From positions 7,981,001 through 8,045,000 of the forward strand of contig NZ_ARVW01000001.1 in the NCBI RefSeq assembly GCF_000384315.1: a DNA stretch of 64,000 nucleotides. Reading direction: 5' to 3'. A program made the position numbers and the translations under genes. The notes below the pieces were generated by a model. It worked only from the letters and a program-made list of their open reading frames with translations, was not told the DNA's origin and ran no database searches. Shown one piece after another: positions 16,857 through 25,472 of this stretch. Numbering within the stretch: the first letter of the stretch is position 1; every line of letters starts with the position of its first letter. This DNA comes from Amycolatopsis nigrescens CSC17Ta-90. GTDB lineage: Bacteria; Actinomycetota; Actinomycetes; Mycobacteriales; Pseudonocardiaceae.

Positions 16857-17788
16857 GAGGCGGCTCCTTCGATCGGGGAGAGCAGTCCGGCGCCCTCGCC
16901 GAGCAGCCGCTCGATGGTGGCCTGCCCGGCTTCGGTCGGGGTGATCAGCGGCGGGCGGACGTACGGTGACGCGATCAGGCCGCGCCGGGCCAGCACCCAT
17001 TTGGCCGGTGCGGGATTGGTCTCCGCGAAAATCAGGTCGACCAGCGGGTGCAGCCCGTAGTGCAGCTCGCGCGCTCGTTCGAACTCGCCTTCGGTCCAGG
17101 CGCGGTACATCTCGGCCACCGCCGCCGGCGCGAGATTGGCCACCGCGCTGACGAAGCCGCTGCCGCCGAGGGCCAGCAGCGGCAGGCAGAGCAGCTCGAT
17201 CCCGGACCACACCAGCAGCTCCGGCCCGCACTCGTGGATCACCCGCGAGAAGTGCTCGAAGTCCTTCGTCGTCTCCTTGATCCCGACGATGTTGTCGAAC
17301 TCGCGGAACAGCCTGCCGACGGTGGCCGGCGCGATGTCCACCGCGGTGCGCGACGGCACGTTGTAGATCACCAGCGGCAGGTCCGGGAACTCAGCGGCGA
17401 TCGTGGCGTACCACCGGTACAGGGCTTCCTGGGTGGGGCGGGCGTAATACGGGGTGATGATCAGCGCGGCGTCCGCGCCGGCGTCCTGGGCGATCGAGGT
17501 CAGCTCCAGGGTCTCGTCGAGCTTGGCCGAGCCGGTGCCGGGCAGGAAGGGCACCTGGTCGGCGACCACCTCGGCGGTGGCGCGGATGGCCTCGGCGCGC
17601 TCGGCCGTGGTCTGCGCGCCGGGCTCGCCGGTGGAACCGCCGAGCGAGATCCCGTGCGAGCCGCTGGCCAGCTGCCAGCGGACGAGCGCGCGCAGGCTGG
17701 TCAGGTCCAGCGCGTCGTCCTCGGTGAACGGGGTGACCACCGGCGCGATGGAACCGGTTATCCGGCTCGGGTCGCCGCGGAACTTCAT
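16853..17788 (-). CDS. DapA-family pyruvate aldolase
   Basis: 311 residues of the dihydrodipicolinate synthase/N-acetylneuraminate lyase superfamily. The Schiff-base Lys is in VGIKETTKD (about 164), the catalytic Tyr in IYNVPSRTAVD (about 136), and the carboxylate-binding loop is GGSTGEPGAQT. Lysine synthesis is unlikely inside this operon; a pyruvate-releasing retro-aldol or a dehydration step late in the homoprotocatechuate pathway is the better guess, taking the place of the class II aldolase HpaI or the hydratase HpaH, neither of which is present. ATG 17788 follows GGAGAT; both ends overlap neighbours by four bases. Confidence 0.85.
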   Translation of the reverse strand: MKFRGDPSRITGSIAPVVTPFTEDDALDLTSLRALVRWQLASGSHGISLGGSTGEPGAQTTAERAEAIRATAEVVADQVPFLPGTGSAKLDETLELTSIAQDAGADAALIITPYYARPTQEALYRWYATIAAEFPDLPLVIYNVPSRTAVDIAPATVGRLFREFDNIVGIKETTKDFEHFSRVIHECGPELLVWSGIELLCLPLLALGGSGFVSAVANLAPAAVAEMYRAWTEGEFERARELHYGLHPLVDLIFAETNPAPAKWVLARRGLIASPYVRPPLITPTEAGQATIERLLGEGAGLLSPIEGAAS

Positions 17789-19236
17789 CGGATCTCCTTC
17801 CCTGGCGCCCGCTGCTCGCGGTAGCGCTCCAGCCACTGCCCGCTCAGCGGGTAGAGCCCCTTGATCTCGTGGCCCGCCCGCACCTGCTCGGTGATGAACT
17901 CCTCCTGGCGCTCCTGTTCCACCGCGGCGGTGAGCACCTCTTCGGCCAGCTCGGGCGGGATCACCAGCACCCCGTCGTCGTCGCCGACCACCAGGTCGCC
18001 CGGCCGCACGGTGGTGCCGCCGCAGCCGATCGCCACGTCGGTCTCCCACGGCAGGTGCCGCCTGCCGAGCACCGCCGGATGCGCGCCGCCGTGGAACACC
18101 GGGATGTCCAGCCCGGCGACCACCGCGGAGTCCCGCAGGCCGCCGTCGGTGACGATCGCCGCGGCCCCGCGCAGCTGCGCGCGCAGCGCGAGGATGTCGC
18201 CGACCGTGCCGGTGCCCGGCTCGCCGCGTGCCTCCATCACCAGCACCTCGCCCGGCCCGACCGACTCGATCGCCTGCTTCTGCGCGTTGAACCCGGTGCC
18301 GTGCTCGGCGAACAGGTCCTCCCGCAGCGGCAGGAAACGCAGCGTCCTGGCGCGACCGGCGAACCGCGAACCGGGACGGGCCGGATGGACCCCGTCGACG
18401 CTCACGTTGTGCAGCCCGTGCCGGCGCAGCTGGGCGGAGAGGGTGGCGACCGCGACCTGGGTCAGCCGTTCCGGCAGATCGTCCACTGTGGACTTCTCGG
18501 GGGTGCCGTACGCGTCCGCGCGCAGCGCGTCGTCCCGTTTGGGCTGCGCGCCGTACCCCGCCAGCGCGGGCCCGTCGACCACGGTGGTGCGCAGCCGCGC
18601 GGTGCGCCCCGGCCTGGCCGGGTCGACGCTGTCCACCTCCACCTCGACCAGGTCGCCCGGTTCGAGCACCGAGGCACCGGCCGGAGTGCCGGTCAGGATC
18701 ACGTCCCCCGGTTCCAAAGTGGACATCCGGGACAGGTCGGCGATCAGCTCGGCGAAGCCGAACAGCAGCCCGGCCGTGGTGTCGTACTGCACGAGCTCGC
18801 CGTTGACCCAGGTGCGCAGCCGCAGCGCGGCCGGGTCGAGCCCCGCGGCGGGCAGGAACGCCGGGCCGATCGGCGTGAAGCCGTCGCCGCTTTTTGAGCG
18901 CAGGTTCGAGCCGCGGTCGGCGTGGCGCAGGTCGTACAGGCCGAGGTCGTTGGCCGCGGTCACCCAGCCGACGTGCGGCCAGGCGTGCGCCGGGTCGATC
19001 CGGCGACCGCGCTTGCCGATCACCAGCGCGATCTCGCCTTCGAACCCGAGCAGTTCGGTGCCCTTCGGGCGTTCGACCGTGCCCCCGTCGGCGGCCAGCG
19101 ACGAAGACGCTTTGAGGAAGTAGGAGCCGTGCACCGGGGTCCGGCCGCGCTGCGCGGCGCGGCTGGGGTAGTTGAGGTGTACCGCGATGACCTTGCCCGC
19201 GCGCAGGCCGAGTTCGGTGCCGACCGGATCGTTCAC
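17785..19236 (-). CDS. FAH-family isomerase/decarboxylase fused to an RraA-like domain
   Basis: 483 residues with two domains. Residues about 15-240 form a fumarylacetoacetase-type domain: metal-binding acids in GFEGEIALVIG and AANDLGLYDL, Lys of RSKSGDGFTPIGP, and DVILTGTPAG. These match HpaG, which decarboxylates/isomerises 5-carboxymethyl-2-oxo-hexenedioate. Residues about 265-460 form an RraA/HMG-aldolase-like domain: TVGDILALRAQLRGAAAIV, DGGLRDSAVV and GDLVVGDDDGVLVIPPE. RraA-fold enzymes include 4-hydroxy-4-methyl-2-oxoglutarate aldolases and oxaloacetate decarboxylases, so the fusion may join two late pathway steps. E. coli HpaG instead has two FAH repeats. GTG 19236 overlaps the upstream stop (GTGA). 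Confidence 0.85.
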   Translation of the reverse strand: MNDPVGTELGLRAGKVIAVHLNYPSRAAQRGRTPVHGSYFLKASSSLAADGGTVERPKGTELLGFEGEIALVIGKRGRRIDPAHAWPHVGWVTAANDLGLYDLRHADRGSNLRSKSGDGFTPIGPAFLPAAGLDPAALRLRTWVNGELVQYDTTAGLLFGFAELIADLSRMSTLEPGDVILTGTPAGASVLEPGDLVEVEVDSVDPARPGRTARLRTTVVDGPALAGYGAQPKRDDALRADAYGTPEKSTVDDLPERLTQVAVATLSAQLRRHGLHNVSVDGVHPARPGSRFAGRARTLRFLPLREDLFAEHGTGFNAQKQAIESVGPGEVLVMEARGEPGTGTVGDILALRAQLRGAAAIVTDGGLRDSAVVAGLDIPVFHGGAHPAVLGRRHLPWETDVAIGCGGTTVRPGDLVVGDDDGVLVIPPELAEEVLTAAVEQERQEEFITEQVRAGHEIKGLYPLSGQWLERYREQRAPGKEIR

Positions 19237-20024
19237 GACGGCTCCGGGTGGATCGTGTTGCTGAGCAGCCTGCCGTGCGCGCCGAAGGTGAAGTGCGAGA
19301 TGTTCGTGCCGTCCTCGCCGAGGCCGAAAAGCGCGCCGTGCGAGCGGAACAGCCGGTGGTCGGCGACGGTGACCGCGGCACACGGCACGACCTTCTCGCG
19401 CCAGGCGAAGACGTAGATCCCCGGCCTGATCCGGTAGGTCGCGCAGGCGTCGGTGTCGGCGAGGCCCTGCTCCGGGCCGGAGAGGCAGACGAAGGTGTAC
19501 CAGTTCTCGGTCAGATACACGTGCTCGTAGCGGTGTTCGGGGCTGTAGGTCCACAGCACGCGCCTGCCGAGCAGGTCGGTGCTGGGGCCGGGTGGCGTAC
19601 CGGTCGGCTCGATGCCTTCGATGACCCCGGGGTCGAACCGCTGGGTGACCACGGTCGGGCGCTGCCCGGCCGGGCCGATCCGGCTGAGCACCGCCAGCGC
19701 GCGGCCGTGCCGGAGGTCCAGCACCAGCGAGACGGCCTCGCGGGGATCGTGCTCGTGCTGGAACTGCACGTAGTACAGCTCCTCATCGACCTCGAAGGCC
19801 TGGTAGGGATCTTCGCCGGTGCGCGCACCGAGTGCGTCGGTGTCCAGTTCCCAGCGCACGCGATCGGCGTCGAAGACGTGCCGGATCCGGACGCCGGCGT
19901 CCAGCACCACTTCCACCTCGCGGCCGGCCAGTGCGGTGCTGTGCGGGCCGCGGTTCGCGTCGAACCCGGGTTCGAGGCCGTCCAGCGGCAGCCAGCCCGT
20001 GGTGTCCTCGAGCGAGGCGCTCAT
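19233..20024 (-). CDS. MoaF-like protein
   Basis: 263 residues of the MoaF family, named for a gene of the monoamine regulon of Klebsiella. Two related lipocalin-like halves are visible: residues about 25-110 (VVLDAGVRIRHVFDADRVRWEL) and about 165-255 (RRVLWTYSPEHRYEHVYLTENWYTFVCLSG, then GIYVFAWREKVVPCAAVTVAD). The biochemical role is not established; a small-molecule-binding or decarboxylase-like function is possible from the fold. Position directly after the amine oxidase (one base from its stop, AAGGAGA ribosome site) agrees with the family's link to monoamine breakdown. Confidence 0.85.
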   Translation of the reverse strand: MSASLEDTTGWLPLDGLEPGFDANRGPHSTALAGREVEVVLDAGVRIRHVFDADRVRWELDTDALGARTGEDPYQAFEVDEELYYVQFQHEHDPREAVSLVLDLRHGRALAVLSRIGPAGQRPTVVTQRFDPGVIEGIEPTGTPPGPSTDLLGRRVLWTYSPEHRYEHVYLTENWYTFVCLSGPEQGLADTDACATYRIRPGIYVFAWREKVVPCAAVTVADHRLFRSHGALFGLGEDGTNISHFTFGAHGRLLSNTIHPEPS

Positions 20025-21971
20025 CTAATTCTCCTTGCAGTGCTCGGTATTCGAGGGCAGGTCCAGAGCAGGGTTGCGATCGCAGAACCCGGACGGCCGC
20101 AGGGTGAAACCGGCGCGGTCCACCGGCATCACCGGCCAGTCCTCCGGACGTGGCACGTGGGTCGGGCCGAACACGTGCCAGAGCACCAGCTCGGTGTCGG
20201 ACAGCGCCCTGTCCGCGGCGGTCCAGGACGGCAGCCCGGCCCCGCCGGAATGCTGGTTCGGCCGGTCGCCGGCGGGGAACCGCTGGTGCTCGTCGTACCG
20301 GGTGACCCAGAGGTGCTTGGTGGCGAACGCGGCCCGCGCGTGCACACTCGCCTCCGGCTGCGCCAGCAGGGCCGGACCGGGCTTGGGCACCAGCAGGTAG
20401 CCGCGTGGCTTGCCGAGTCGGTTGCGGCTGCCCTGGTTGCTCACCCGCCACACCCGGCCCACCGCCGGGTCGGCGAGCCTGGCCGCCCGCGACTCGCGGT
20501 CGAGCGAGGTGCTCCGGGTGGTGAACGCGTTGCCGTACGGGTTGTCCTGGCCAGCCGGCACGCCGACCACGTCGATCTCCTCGACCGAGTTGCGCGGCCC
20601 GTCCACCGCCATGTCCAGCCGCGCGCAGAACAGGTGCTGGTGCACCGGGGCGAGCAGTCCGGGGGCGATTTCGTTGGCGTAGGGGCTTTCCGCGCCCGGT
20701 TCGCCGGCGGTGCAGAAGACGACGCCGGTGGCCTTCGCCTCCAGCTCGATCGTGCCGTCCAGGGAGAAGTACCAGTAGAACCCGTAGTCGTAGTTGCCGA
20801 CGGTGGCGAAGAAGGACACCACCAGCCGCCGCGAGCGCCGCACCTCGGCCGCGCCGGTGAGCACGTTGGTGTGCTTCCAGAGCACCCCGTCGTCCTCCTC
20901 GTGCAGGCAGATGGCCTGCGGAATGCGCACCGGGCGACCGTGGTCGTCGGCCACCACGGCGTCCAGGTAGTGGATGACGCCGAGGCAGTCGCAGCCGAGC
21001 CGCAGCGAGTTGGCGTTCTTGCCGAGCAGGTACTCGCCGGCGTCGAAGTAGCTGATCCAGCGCCGCCACGGCGACGGGTCGCCGTAGGGCACCACCATCT
21101 CGGCGATCGAGGCGCGGTGCAGCACCGAGCGTTCCTCGCCGTGCTCGGTGAAGCCGATCTGGTGCAGGGTAAGCCCTTCGCGGGCGTTGAAGCCGACCCG
21201 GAACCGCCAGTTCTCCCAGCTCACCTGGTTGCCGGCGACCCGGAAGCTCGGGCCGTCCGGCTGGCTGATCACCAGCGGTTTGAGGCTGGTCCGCGCCGGC
21301 CCCACCGACGCGGCGTCGAAGTTGCCGTGTTCGGCGGGCACCGGCACCTCGCCGTGGTCCTCCAGCCGGAGCACCTGGCCGGCGATCAGATCGACGTCGG
21401 CGAGCAGGCCCTCCACCGGATGCGCCCAGGGGCTGTCGTCTTCGTGGTCGCGCAGGAAGGTCAGCGCGCGCAGCAGCCGCTTGCCGCGCTCGGCAGGGTC
21501 GTCGAAGAACCCGGGGGAGAGCGGGGCGATGAAGGCGAGCGACAGGTCGGTGATCCCGCGCCTTTCCATCGCCCGCCGCCACCGAGGATCGGCGCGGACG
21601 ATCTCGGCGCTGCGCTCGTACTCCTCGAACAGGATCGAGGGCTGGCCGTCGTTCGCGACGTCCAGCTCCGCCCAGGACTCGAGGGTGCCCTCGGTCAGAT
21701 CGACCACCGCTTCCGCGGCCGCTCCGGTGGCGATGTCCACCAGCACCGCCTCGGCCCGCCGGGAGTAGGGGTCTCCGTCGCGGTGGGTGCGCAGCTCCGT
21801 CCGGGGCGGGTCCAGCGGCAGGACCGAGGCGTACCGGGTGCCGTCGCCGGTGCGTCCCGACTCGGCCAGCACAGTCCGCACCCTGTCGATCTCGGCGGCG
21901 GTCAGCGGGTCGAGCGGATGGCCGAGGCTGGCCGGTTGCTGCTCCGGTGCGTCCGGTCCGATGAGCGTCAT
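20025..21971 (-). CDS. Copper amine oxidase (topaquinone enzyme)
   Basis: 648 residues, close to the Arthrobacter phenethylamine/histamine oxidases. It converts a primary amine, O2 and water to aldehyde, ammonia and H2O2. The cofactor Tyr that becomes topaquinone is in TVGNYDYGF (about 391); the catalytic base Asp is in SYFDAGEYLLG (about 306); copper His ligands are in APVHQHLFCARLDM (about 441) and FGPTHVPRPEDWPV (about 603). No signal peptide is seen, so it should act in the cytoplasm. The ATG overlaps the aldehyde dehydrogenase stop. Aromatic amines (tyramine, phenethylamine, dopamine) are the expected substrates from the downstream pathway. Confidence 0.94.
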   Translation of the reverse strand: MTLIGPDAPEQQPASLGHPLDPLTAAEIDRVRTVLAESGRTGDGTRYASVLPLDPPRTELRTHRDGDPYSRRAEAVLVDIATGAAAEAVVDLTEGTLESWAELDVANDGQPSILFEEYERSAEIVRADPRWRRAMERRGITDLSLAFIAPLSPGFFDDPAERGKRLLRALTFLRDHEDDSPWAHPVEGLLADVDLIAGQVLRLEDHGEVPVPAEHGNFDAASVGPARTSLKPLVISQPDGPSFRVAGNQVSWENWRFRVGFNAREGLTLHQIGFTEHGEERSVLHRASIAEMVVPYGDPSPWRRWISYFDAGEYLLGKNANSLRLGCDCLGVIHYLDAVVADDHGRPVRIPQAICLHEEDDGVLWKHTNVLTGAAEVRRSRRLVVSFFATVGNYDYGFYWYFSLDGTIELEAKATGVVFCTAGEPGAESPYANEIAPGLLAPVHQHLFCARLDMAVDGPRNSVEEIDVVGVPAGQDNPYGNAFTTRSTSLDRESRAARLADPAVGRVWRVSNQGSRNRLGKPRGYLLVPKPGPALLAQPEASVHARAAFATKHLWVTRYDEHQRFPAGDRPNQHSGGAGLPSWTAADRALSDTELVLWHVFGPTHVPRPEDWPVMPVDRAGFTLRPSGFCDRNPALDLPSNTEHCKEN

Positions 21972-23422
21972 CCGTCACCTCCGCCGTGGTGGATCCAGAC
22001 GCCCTTGGTCTCGGTGTAGGCGTCCAGCGCGTGCCTGCCCATCTCGCGGCCCCAGCCGCTGGCCTTGAACCCGCCCCATGGCGCGGCCGGGTCCGGGATC
22101 GGCGGCATGTTCACGAAGACCGACCCGGCCCGCAGGTCGGCGGCGAGCCGGTGCGCGGTGCCGAGGTCACGGGTCCACACCGCGGCGGCCAGTCCGTACT
22201 CGGTGTCGTTGGCCCGGTCCACCAGCGCCCGCAGCTCGTCCTCGTCTTCGTAGGTGAGCACCGGCAGCACCGGGCCGAAGATCTCCTGCCGGGCGATGGC
22301 CATCGAGTCGGTCACCCCGGCGAACACGGTCGGCTGGAAGAAGTAGCCGCGCCCGGGCGCGCGACGGCCGCCGGTGACCAGCTCGGCCCCCTCGGTCACC
22401 CCTGCGCCGACCAGTTCCTCCACTTTGGACAGATGCTCGGCGGAGACCAGCGGGCCGATCCTGGTCCGCTCGTCGGTGCCGCTGCCGATGTGCAGGGCGT
22501 TCCCACCCGCGGCCAGTTTCGTGACGAACTCGTCCGCCCTGGCCCGGTCGACGTAGAACCTGGAGTAGGCGGCGCACACCTGGCCGCTGTTGAGCAGCGC
22601 GCCACCGAGGTTGCCCGCCACCGCGGCGTCGATGTCCGCGTCGCGCGCGATGATGCTCGGGGCTTTTCCGCCGAGTTCGAGCGTGACGCGTTTGAGGTTG
22701 CCCGCGCTGCCGGCGACGATCGCCTTGCCAACCTCGGTCGACCCGGTGAAGGACACCTTGTCCACGCCGTCGTGGTCGACCAGCGCCTTGCCGACCAGGC
22801 CGTCCCCGGTCAGCAGGTTCACCACGCCGGGCGGGAAACCGGCCCGTGCGCTGAGCTCGGCGAGGCGGATCGCGGTCAGCGGGGTCTGCTCGGCCGGTTT
22901 GAGGATCACCGTGTTCCCGGTGGCCAGCGCCGGGGCGAGCTTCCAGGCCGCGATCATCATCGGGAAGTTCCACGGTGTGATCAGCGCGCACACCCCGACC
23001 GGTTCCCGGCGGGTGTAGTGCAGGGTGCCGGGGAAGCCGATCGGCGTGACCGCGCCTTCGAGCTTGGTCACCCAGCCGGCGTAGTAGCGGAAGTGCTCCG
23101 CGGCGCCCGCGACGCTGACCTCCCGCGCCACCGAGAGCGGCTGGCCCTGGTCCCTGGTCTCCAGCGCGGCCAGCTCGTCGGCGTTCGCCTCGATCAGCTC
23201 CGCCATCCGGAACAGCAGGCCCGCCCGAGCGGTGGGCGCGAGCCGCGCCCATTCCGGCGCGCGCAGTGCCCGTCGCGCGGCGGCCACCGCGGCATCGACC
23301 TCGGCGGCGCCGGCGGTGCAGACCTCGGCGATGGGTTCCTCGGTGGCCGGGTCCACGGTGACGAACCCGGCCCCGCTTTCCGGCTGCACCCATTCACCGT
23401 CGATGTAGAGCGTTGGGGGCAT
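21968..23422 (-). CDS. Aldehyde dehydrogenase (phenylacetaldehyde dehydrogenase-like), first gene of the amine operon
   Basis: 484 residues. ALDH landmarks: LITPWNFPMMIAAWKLAPAL, the base Glu in LELGGKAP, and the catalytic Cys in LLNSGQVCAAYSRF. It should oxidise the arylacetaldehyde made by the amine oxidase to the arylacetate, the role of FeaB in E. coli. ATG 23422 (MPPTLYIDGEW) follows GAAGGAG; the frame is open upstream but that part has no ALDH sequence. It leads a nine-gene string in which every junction is an overlap or a gap of less than 20 bases. Confidence 0.92.
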   Translation of the reverse strand: MPPTLYIDGEWVQPESGAGFVTVDPATEEPIAEVCTAGAAEVDAAVAAARRALRAPEWARLAPTARAGLLFRMAELIEANADELAALETRDQGQPLSVAREVSVAGAAEHFRYYAGWVTKLEGAVTPIGFPGTLHYTRREPVGVCALITPWNFPMMIAAWKLAPALATGNTVILKPAEQTPLTAIRLAELSARAGFPPGVVNLLTGDGLVGKALVDHDGVDKVSFTGSTEVGKAIVAGSAGNLKRVTLELGGKAPSIIARDADIDAAVAGNLGGALLNSGQVCAAYSRFYVDRARADEFVTKLAAGGNALHIGSGTDERTRIGPLVSAEHLSKVEELVGAGVTEGAELVTGGRRAPGRGYFFQPTVFAGVTDSMAIARQEIFGPVLPVLTYEDEDELRALVDRANDTEYGLAAAVWTRDLGTAHRLAADLRAGSVFVNMPPIPDPAAPWGGFKASGWGREMGRHALDAYTETKGVWIHHGGGDG

Positions 23423-23643
23423 TCGTGCGCTCCTTCGTGCACCGGTGCGACAGCGGTTCGGCCGCGAACTTGATCGAGTATGGGTGCGCCGCCGCATTCC
23501 GGTCTTGCCTGTGACGGTACGACTGTTGACTGTCCGCGAACCATGCCCGGCGGGTGTTCCGGGTACCGAATTGGGTATTTTCACGGACCGGCCAGTGCCG
23601 CGCCGTGGCGAATGATTTCCGGTCATCGCCATCGGAGGTGCGT
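23423..23643. promoter_or_regulatory. Divergent control region between the amine-oxidation and amidohydrolase operons
   Basis: These 221 bases hold no gene and separate two long divergent operons. They must contain both promoters and, by inference, the AraC-type regulator's sites. A TTGACT hexamer occurs at about 23525-23530 on the plus strand and an AT-rich AATTGGGTATTTTCA at about 23568-23582, unusual in this GC-rich DNA. I could not assign -10/-35 pairs or a clear direct repeat with confidence. Confidence 0.5.
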
Positions 23644-24765
23644 ATGACTACCGGTTACCTCTACCACGAGATGTTCGGCTGGCATGACCCCGGAACCGCG
23701 GCGGGGCTCTTCGCATCGGACCCCCGGCTCGGGATCCAGCCGCTCCAGCACTTCGAGCACGCGGACACCAAACGGCGGATCCACGAGCTGATCGTGGTGT
23801 CCGGGCTCATCGACGAGCTGCTCCGGATCGAGCCCCGGCGGGCCACCGAGGACGAGATCCTCCGGGTGCACGACCGCGAGCACGTGACGCGAATCCGCGC
23901 GGAAAGCGAACGGCCCGGCGGCGGGGACGCAGGGGACGGCATCTCCCCGTTCGGCAGCGGCGGTTTCGACATCGCCTCGCTCGCCGCGGGCGCGGTGCTG
24001 GAGGCCGTCGAGGCGGTGTTCGCGGGCCGGGTGGACAACGCCTACGCGCTCGTCCGGCCACCGGGACACCACGCGCTGCCCGGCACCGGAATGGGGTTCT
24101 GCTTGTTCAACAACGTCGCGATCGCGGCGAGGCACGCGCGATACCGGCTCGGCGCGGAGCGGATCGCGGTGCTGGACTGGGACGTGCACCACGGCAACGG
24201 GACGCAGGCGGTGTTCTACGACGATCCCGCCGTGCTGACCATTTCGCTGCACCAGGACAACGTCTTCCCGCTGAACTCCGGCCGGGTGGAGGAACTGGGC
24301 TCGGGTGCCGGGCGCGGCTATTCGCTGAACGTGCCGCTGCCGCCGGGCACCGGCGACGGCGGCTACCGGTACGCGATGGAAACCGTGTGCCTGCCGGCGA
24401 TCCGGCGGTTCCAGCCGGATCTGGTGCTGGTCGCGTCCGGGTTCGACGCCGGCGCGATGGACCCGATGGGGCGGCAGATGGTCACCTCGGACGGCTTCCG
24501 CCGACTGACCGAGCTGACCATGGAGGTGGCCGACGAGGTCTGCGGCGGACGGCTGGTGCTGTCCCACGAAGGCGGCTACAACCCCGCCTACGTCCCGTTC
24601 TGCGGGCTCGCGGTGATGGAAACCCTGTGCGGCAAGAAGACCGTGTCGGACCCGTTCCTGCCGCTGGTCGCCGCGATGGCGCAGCAGGAGCTCCAGCCCG
24701 CGCAGCGCGACGCGATCGACCTCGCCGCCGCCGGTCTCGCCGGGATCGAAGGGCGAGCGGGATGA
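23644..24765 (+). CDS. HDAC-fold amidohydrolase (class II histone deacetylase / acetylpolyamine deacetylase family)
   Basis: 373 residues of the zinc arginase-deacetylase fold. Motifs: [21 protein letters not shown] (about 138-158), [15 protein letters not shown] (zinc Asp and His, about 180) and the second zinc Asp in [14 protein letters not shown] (about 265). Bacterial members remove acetyl groups from acylated amines. First gene of the rightward operon, divergent from the amine oxidase operon, so I infer that it frees an N-acylated amine. ATG 23644 has TCGGAGGTG just upstream. Its stop overlaps the LivF-like start. Confidence 0.92.
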   Translation: MTTGYLYHEMFGWHDPGTAAGLFASDPRLGIQPLQHFEHADTKRRIHELIVVSGLIDELLRIEPRRATEDEILRVHDREHVTRIRAESERPGGGDAGDGISPFGSGGFDIASLAAGAVLEAVEAVFAGRVDNAYALVRPPGHHALPGTGMGFCLFNNVAIAARHARYRLGAERIAVLDWDVHHGNGTQAVFYDDPAVLTISLHQDNVFPLNSGRVEELGSGAGRGYSLNVPLPPGTGDGGYRYAMETVCLPAIRRFQPDLVLVASGFDAGAMDPMGRQMVTSDGFRRLTELTMEVADEVCGGRLVLSHEGGYNPAYVPFCGLAVMETLCGKKTVSDPFLPLVAAMAQQELQPAQRDAIDLAAAGLAGIEGRAG

Positions 24766-25472
24766 GCGTGCTGGAGGTGGACGGCGTCACGATCGAGCGC
24801 GGCGGGCTGCCGATCGTCCGGGAGGCCACGCTGGCGGCCGAAGCCGGTTCGGTCACCGTCCTGCTCGGCGCGAACGGCGCCGGCAAGACCACGCTGCTGG
24901 AAGGCATCTCCGGTGCCGTCAAGGTGTCGGCAGGGCAGATCCGGCTGGCGGGCAGGCGGATCGAAGGTGTCCGGCCGTGGCGCCGGGCCAGGGGCGGGCT
25001 GGCCCACGTCGAGCAGAACCGCACGGTGTTCCGCGAAATGTCCACTGAGGACAATCTGCGGGCCGCCTGCCGCTCGGACGCCGCCGTCGAGGAGGTGTTC
25101 GAGCTGTTCCCCGAGTTGGGCCGGCAGCGGCAGGCGCCGGCCGGCCTGCTCTCCGGCGGTGAACAGCAGATGCTGGTGCTCGGCCGCGCGCTGGCCGGCG
25201 CGCCGAAGGTGCTGCTGATCGACGAGATGTCGCTCGGGCTGGCGCCGATCGTGGTGGAACGGCTGGCGGATGCGGTCGCCGGGCTGGCGCGTTCCGGGGT
25301 CGCGGTGCTGCTGGTCGAGCAGTTCGCGGCGCTGGCGCTGTCCGTCGCGGACCACGCCTACGTGCTGGCCAAGGGCGCCGTCGTGTTCGACGGGGACCGC
25401 GAGCAGCTGCTCGGCGACGAGGAACTGCTGCGCCGGCTGTACCTCGGCGATGCGGTCCGGAGGCCGGCATGA
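24762..25472 (+). CDS. Branched-chain-type ABC importer, ATP-binding protein (LivF-like)
   Basis: 236 residues. Walker A is GANGAGKTT near residue 36, the signature is [16 protein letters not shown] (canonical), and Walker B is [11 protein letters not shown]; the C-terminal '[30 protein letters not shown]' is typical of LivF. Its ATG overlaps the deacetylase stop and its own stop overlaps the fused LivM-LivG start, so stoichiometric expression is likely. With the fused protein it would form the ATPase pair; this subunit carries the intact signature motif. Confidence 0.92.
   Translation: MSVLEVDGVTIERGGLPIVREATLAAEAGSVTVLLGANGAGKTTLLEGISGAVKVSAGQIRLAGRRIEGVRPWRRARGGLAHVEQNRTVFREMSTEDNLRAACRSDAAVEEVFELFPELGRQRQAPAGLLSGGEQQMLVLGRALAGAPKVLLIDEMSLGLAPIVVERLADAVAGLARSGVAVLLVEQFAALALSVADHAYVLAKGAVVFDGDREQLLGDEELLRRLYLGDAVRRPA

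Noticed and set aside
16853..17788. Lysine-biosynthesis dihydrodipicolinate synthase
   Set aside because: Same fold and active-site residues, but it is locked into a catabolic operon by overlaps on both sides; a catabolic aldolase is the better reading.
19248..22019. Long plus-strand open frame opposite the MoaF and amine oxidase genes
   Set aside because: Low-complexity composition and it lies over two clear genes on the other strand.
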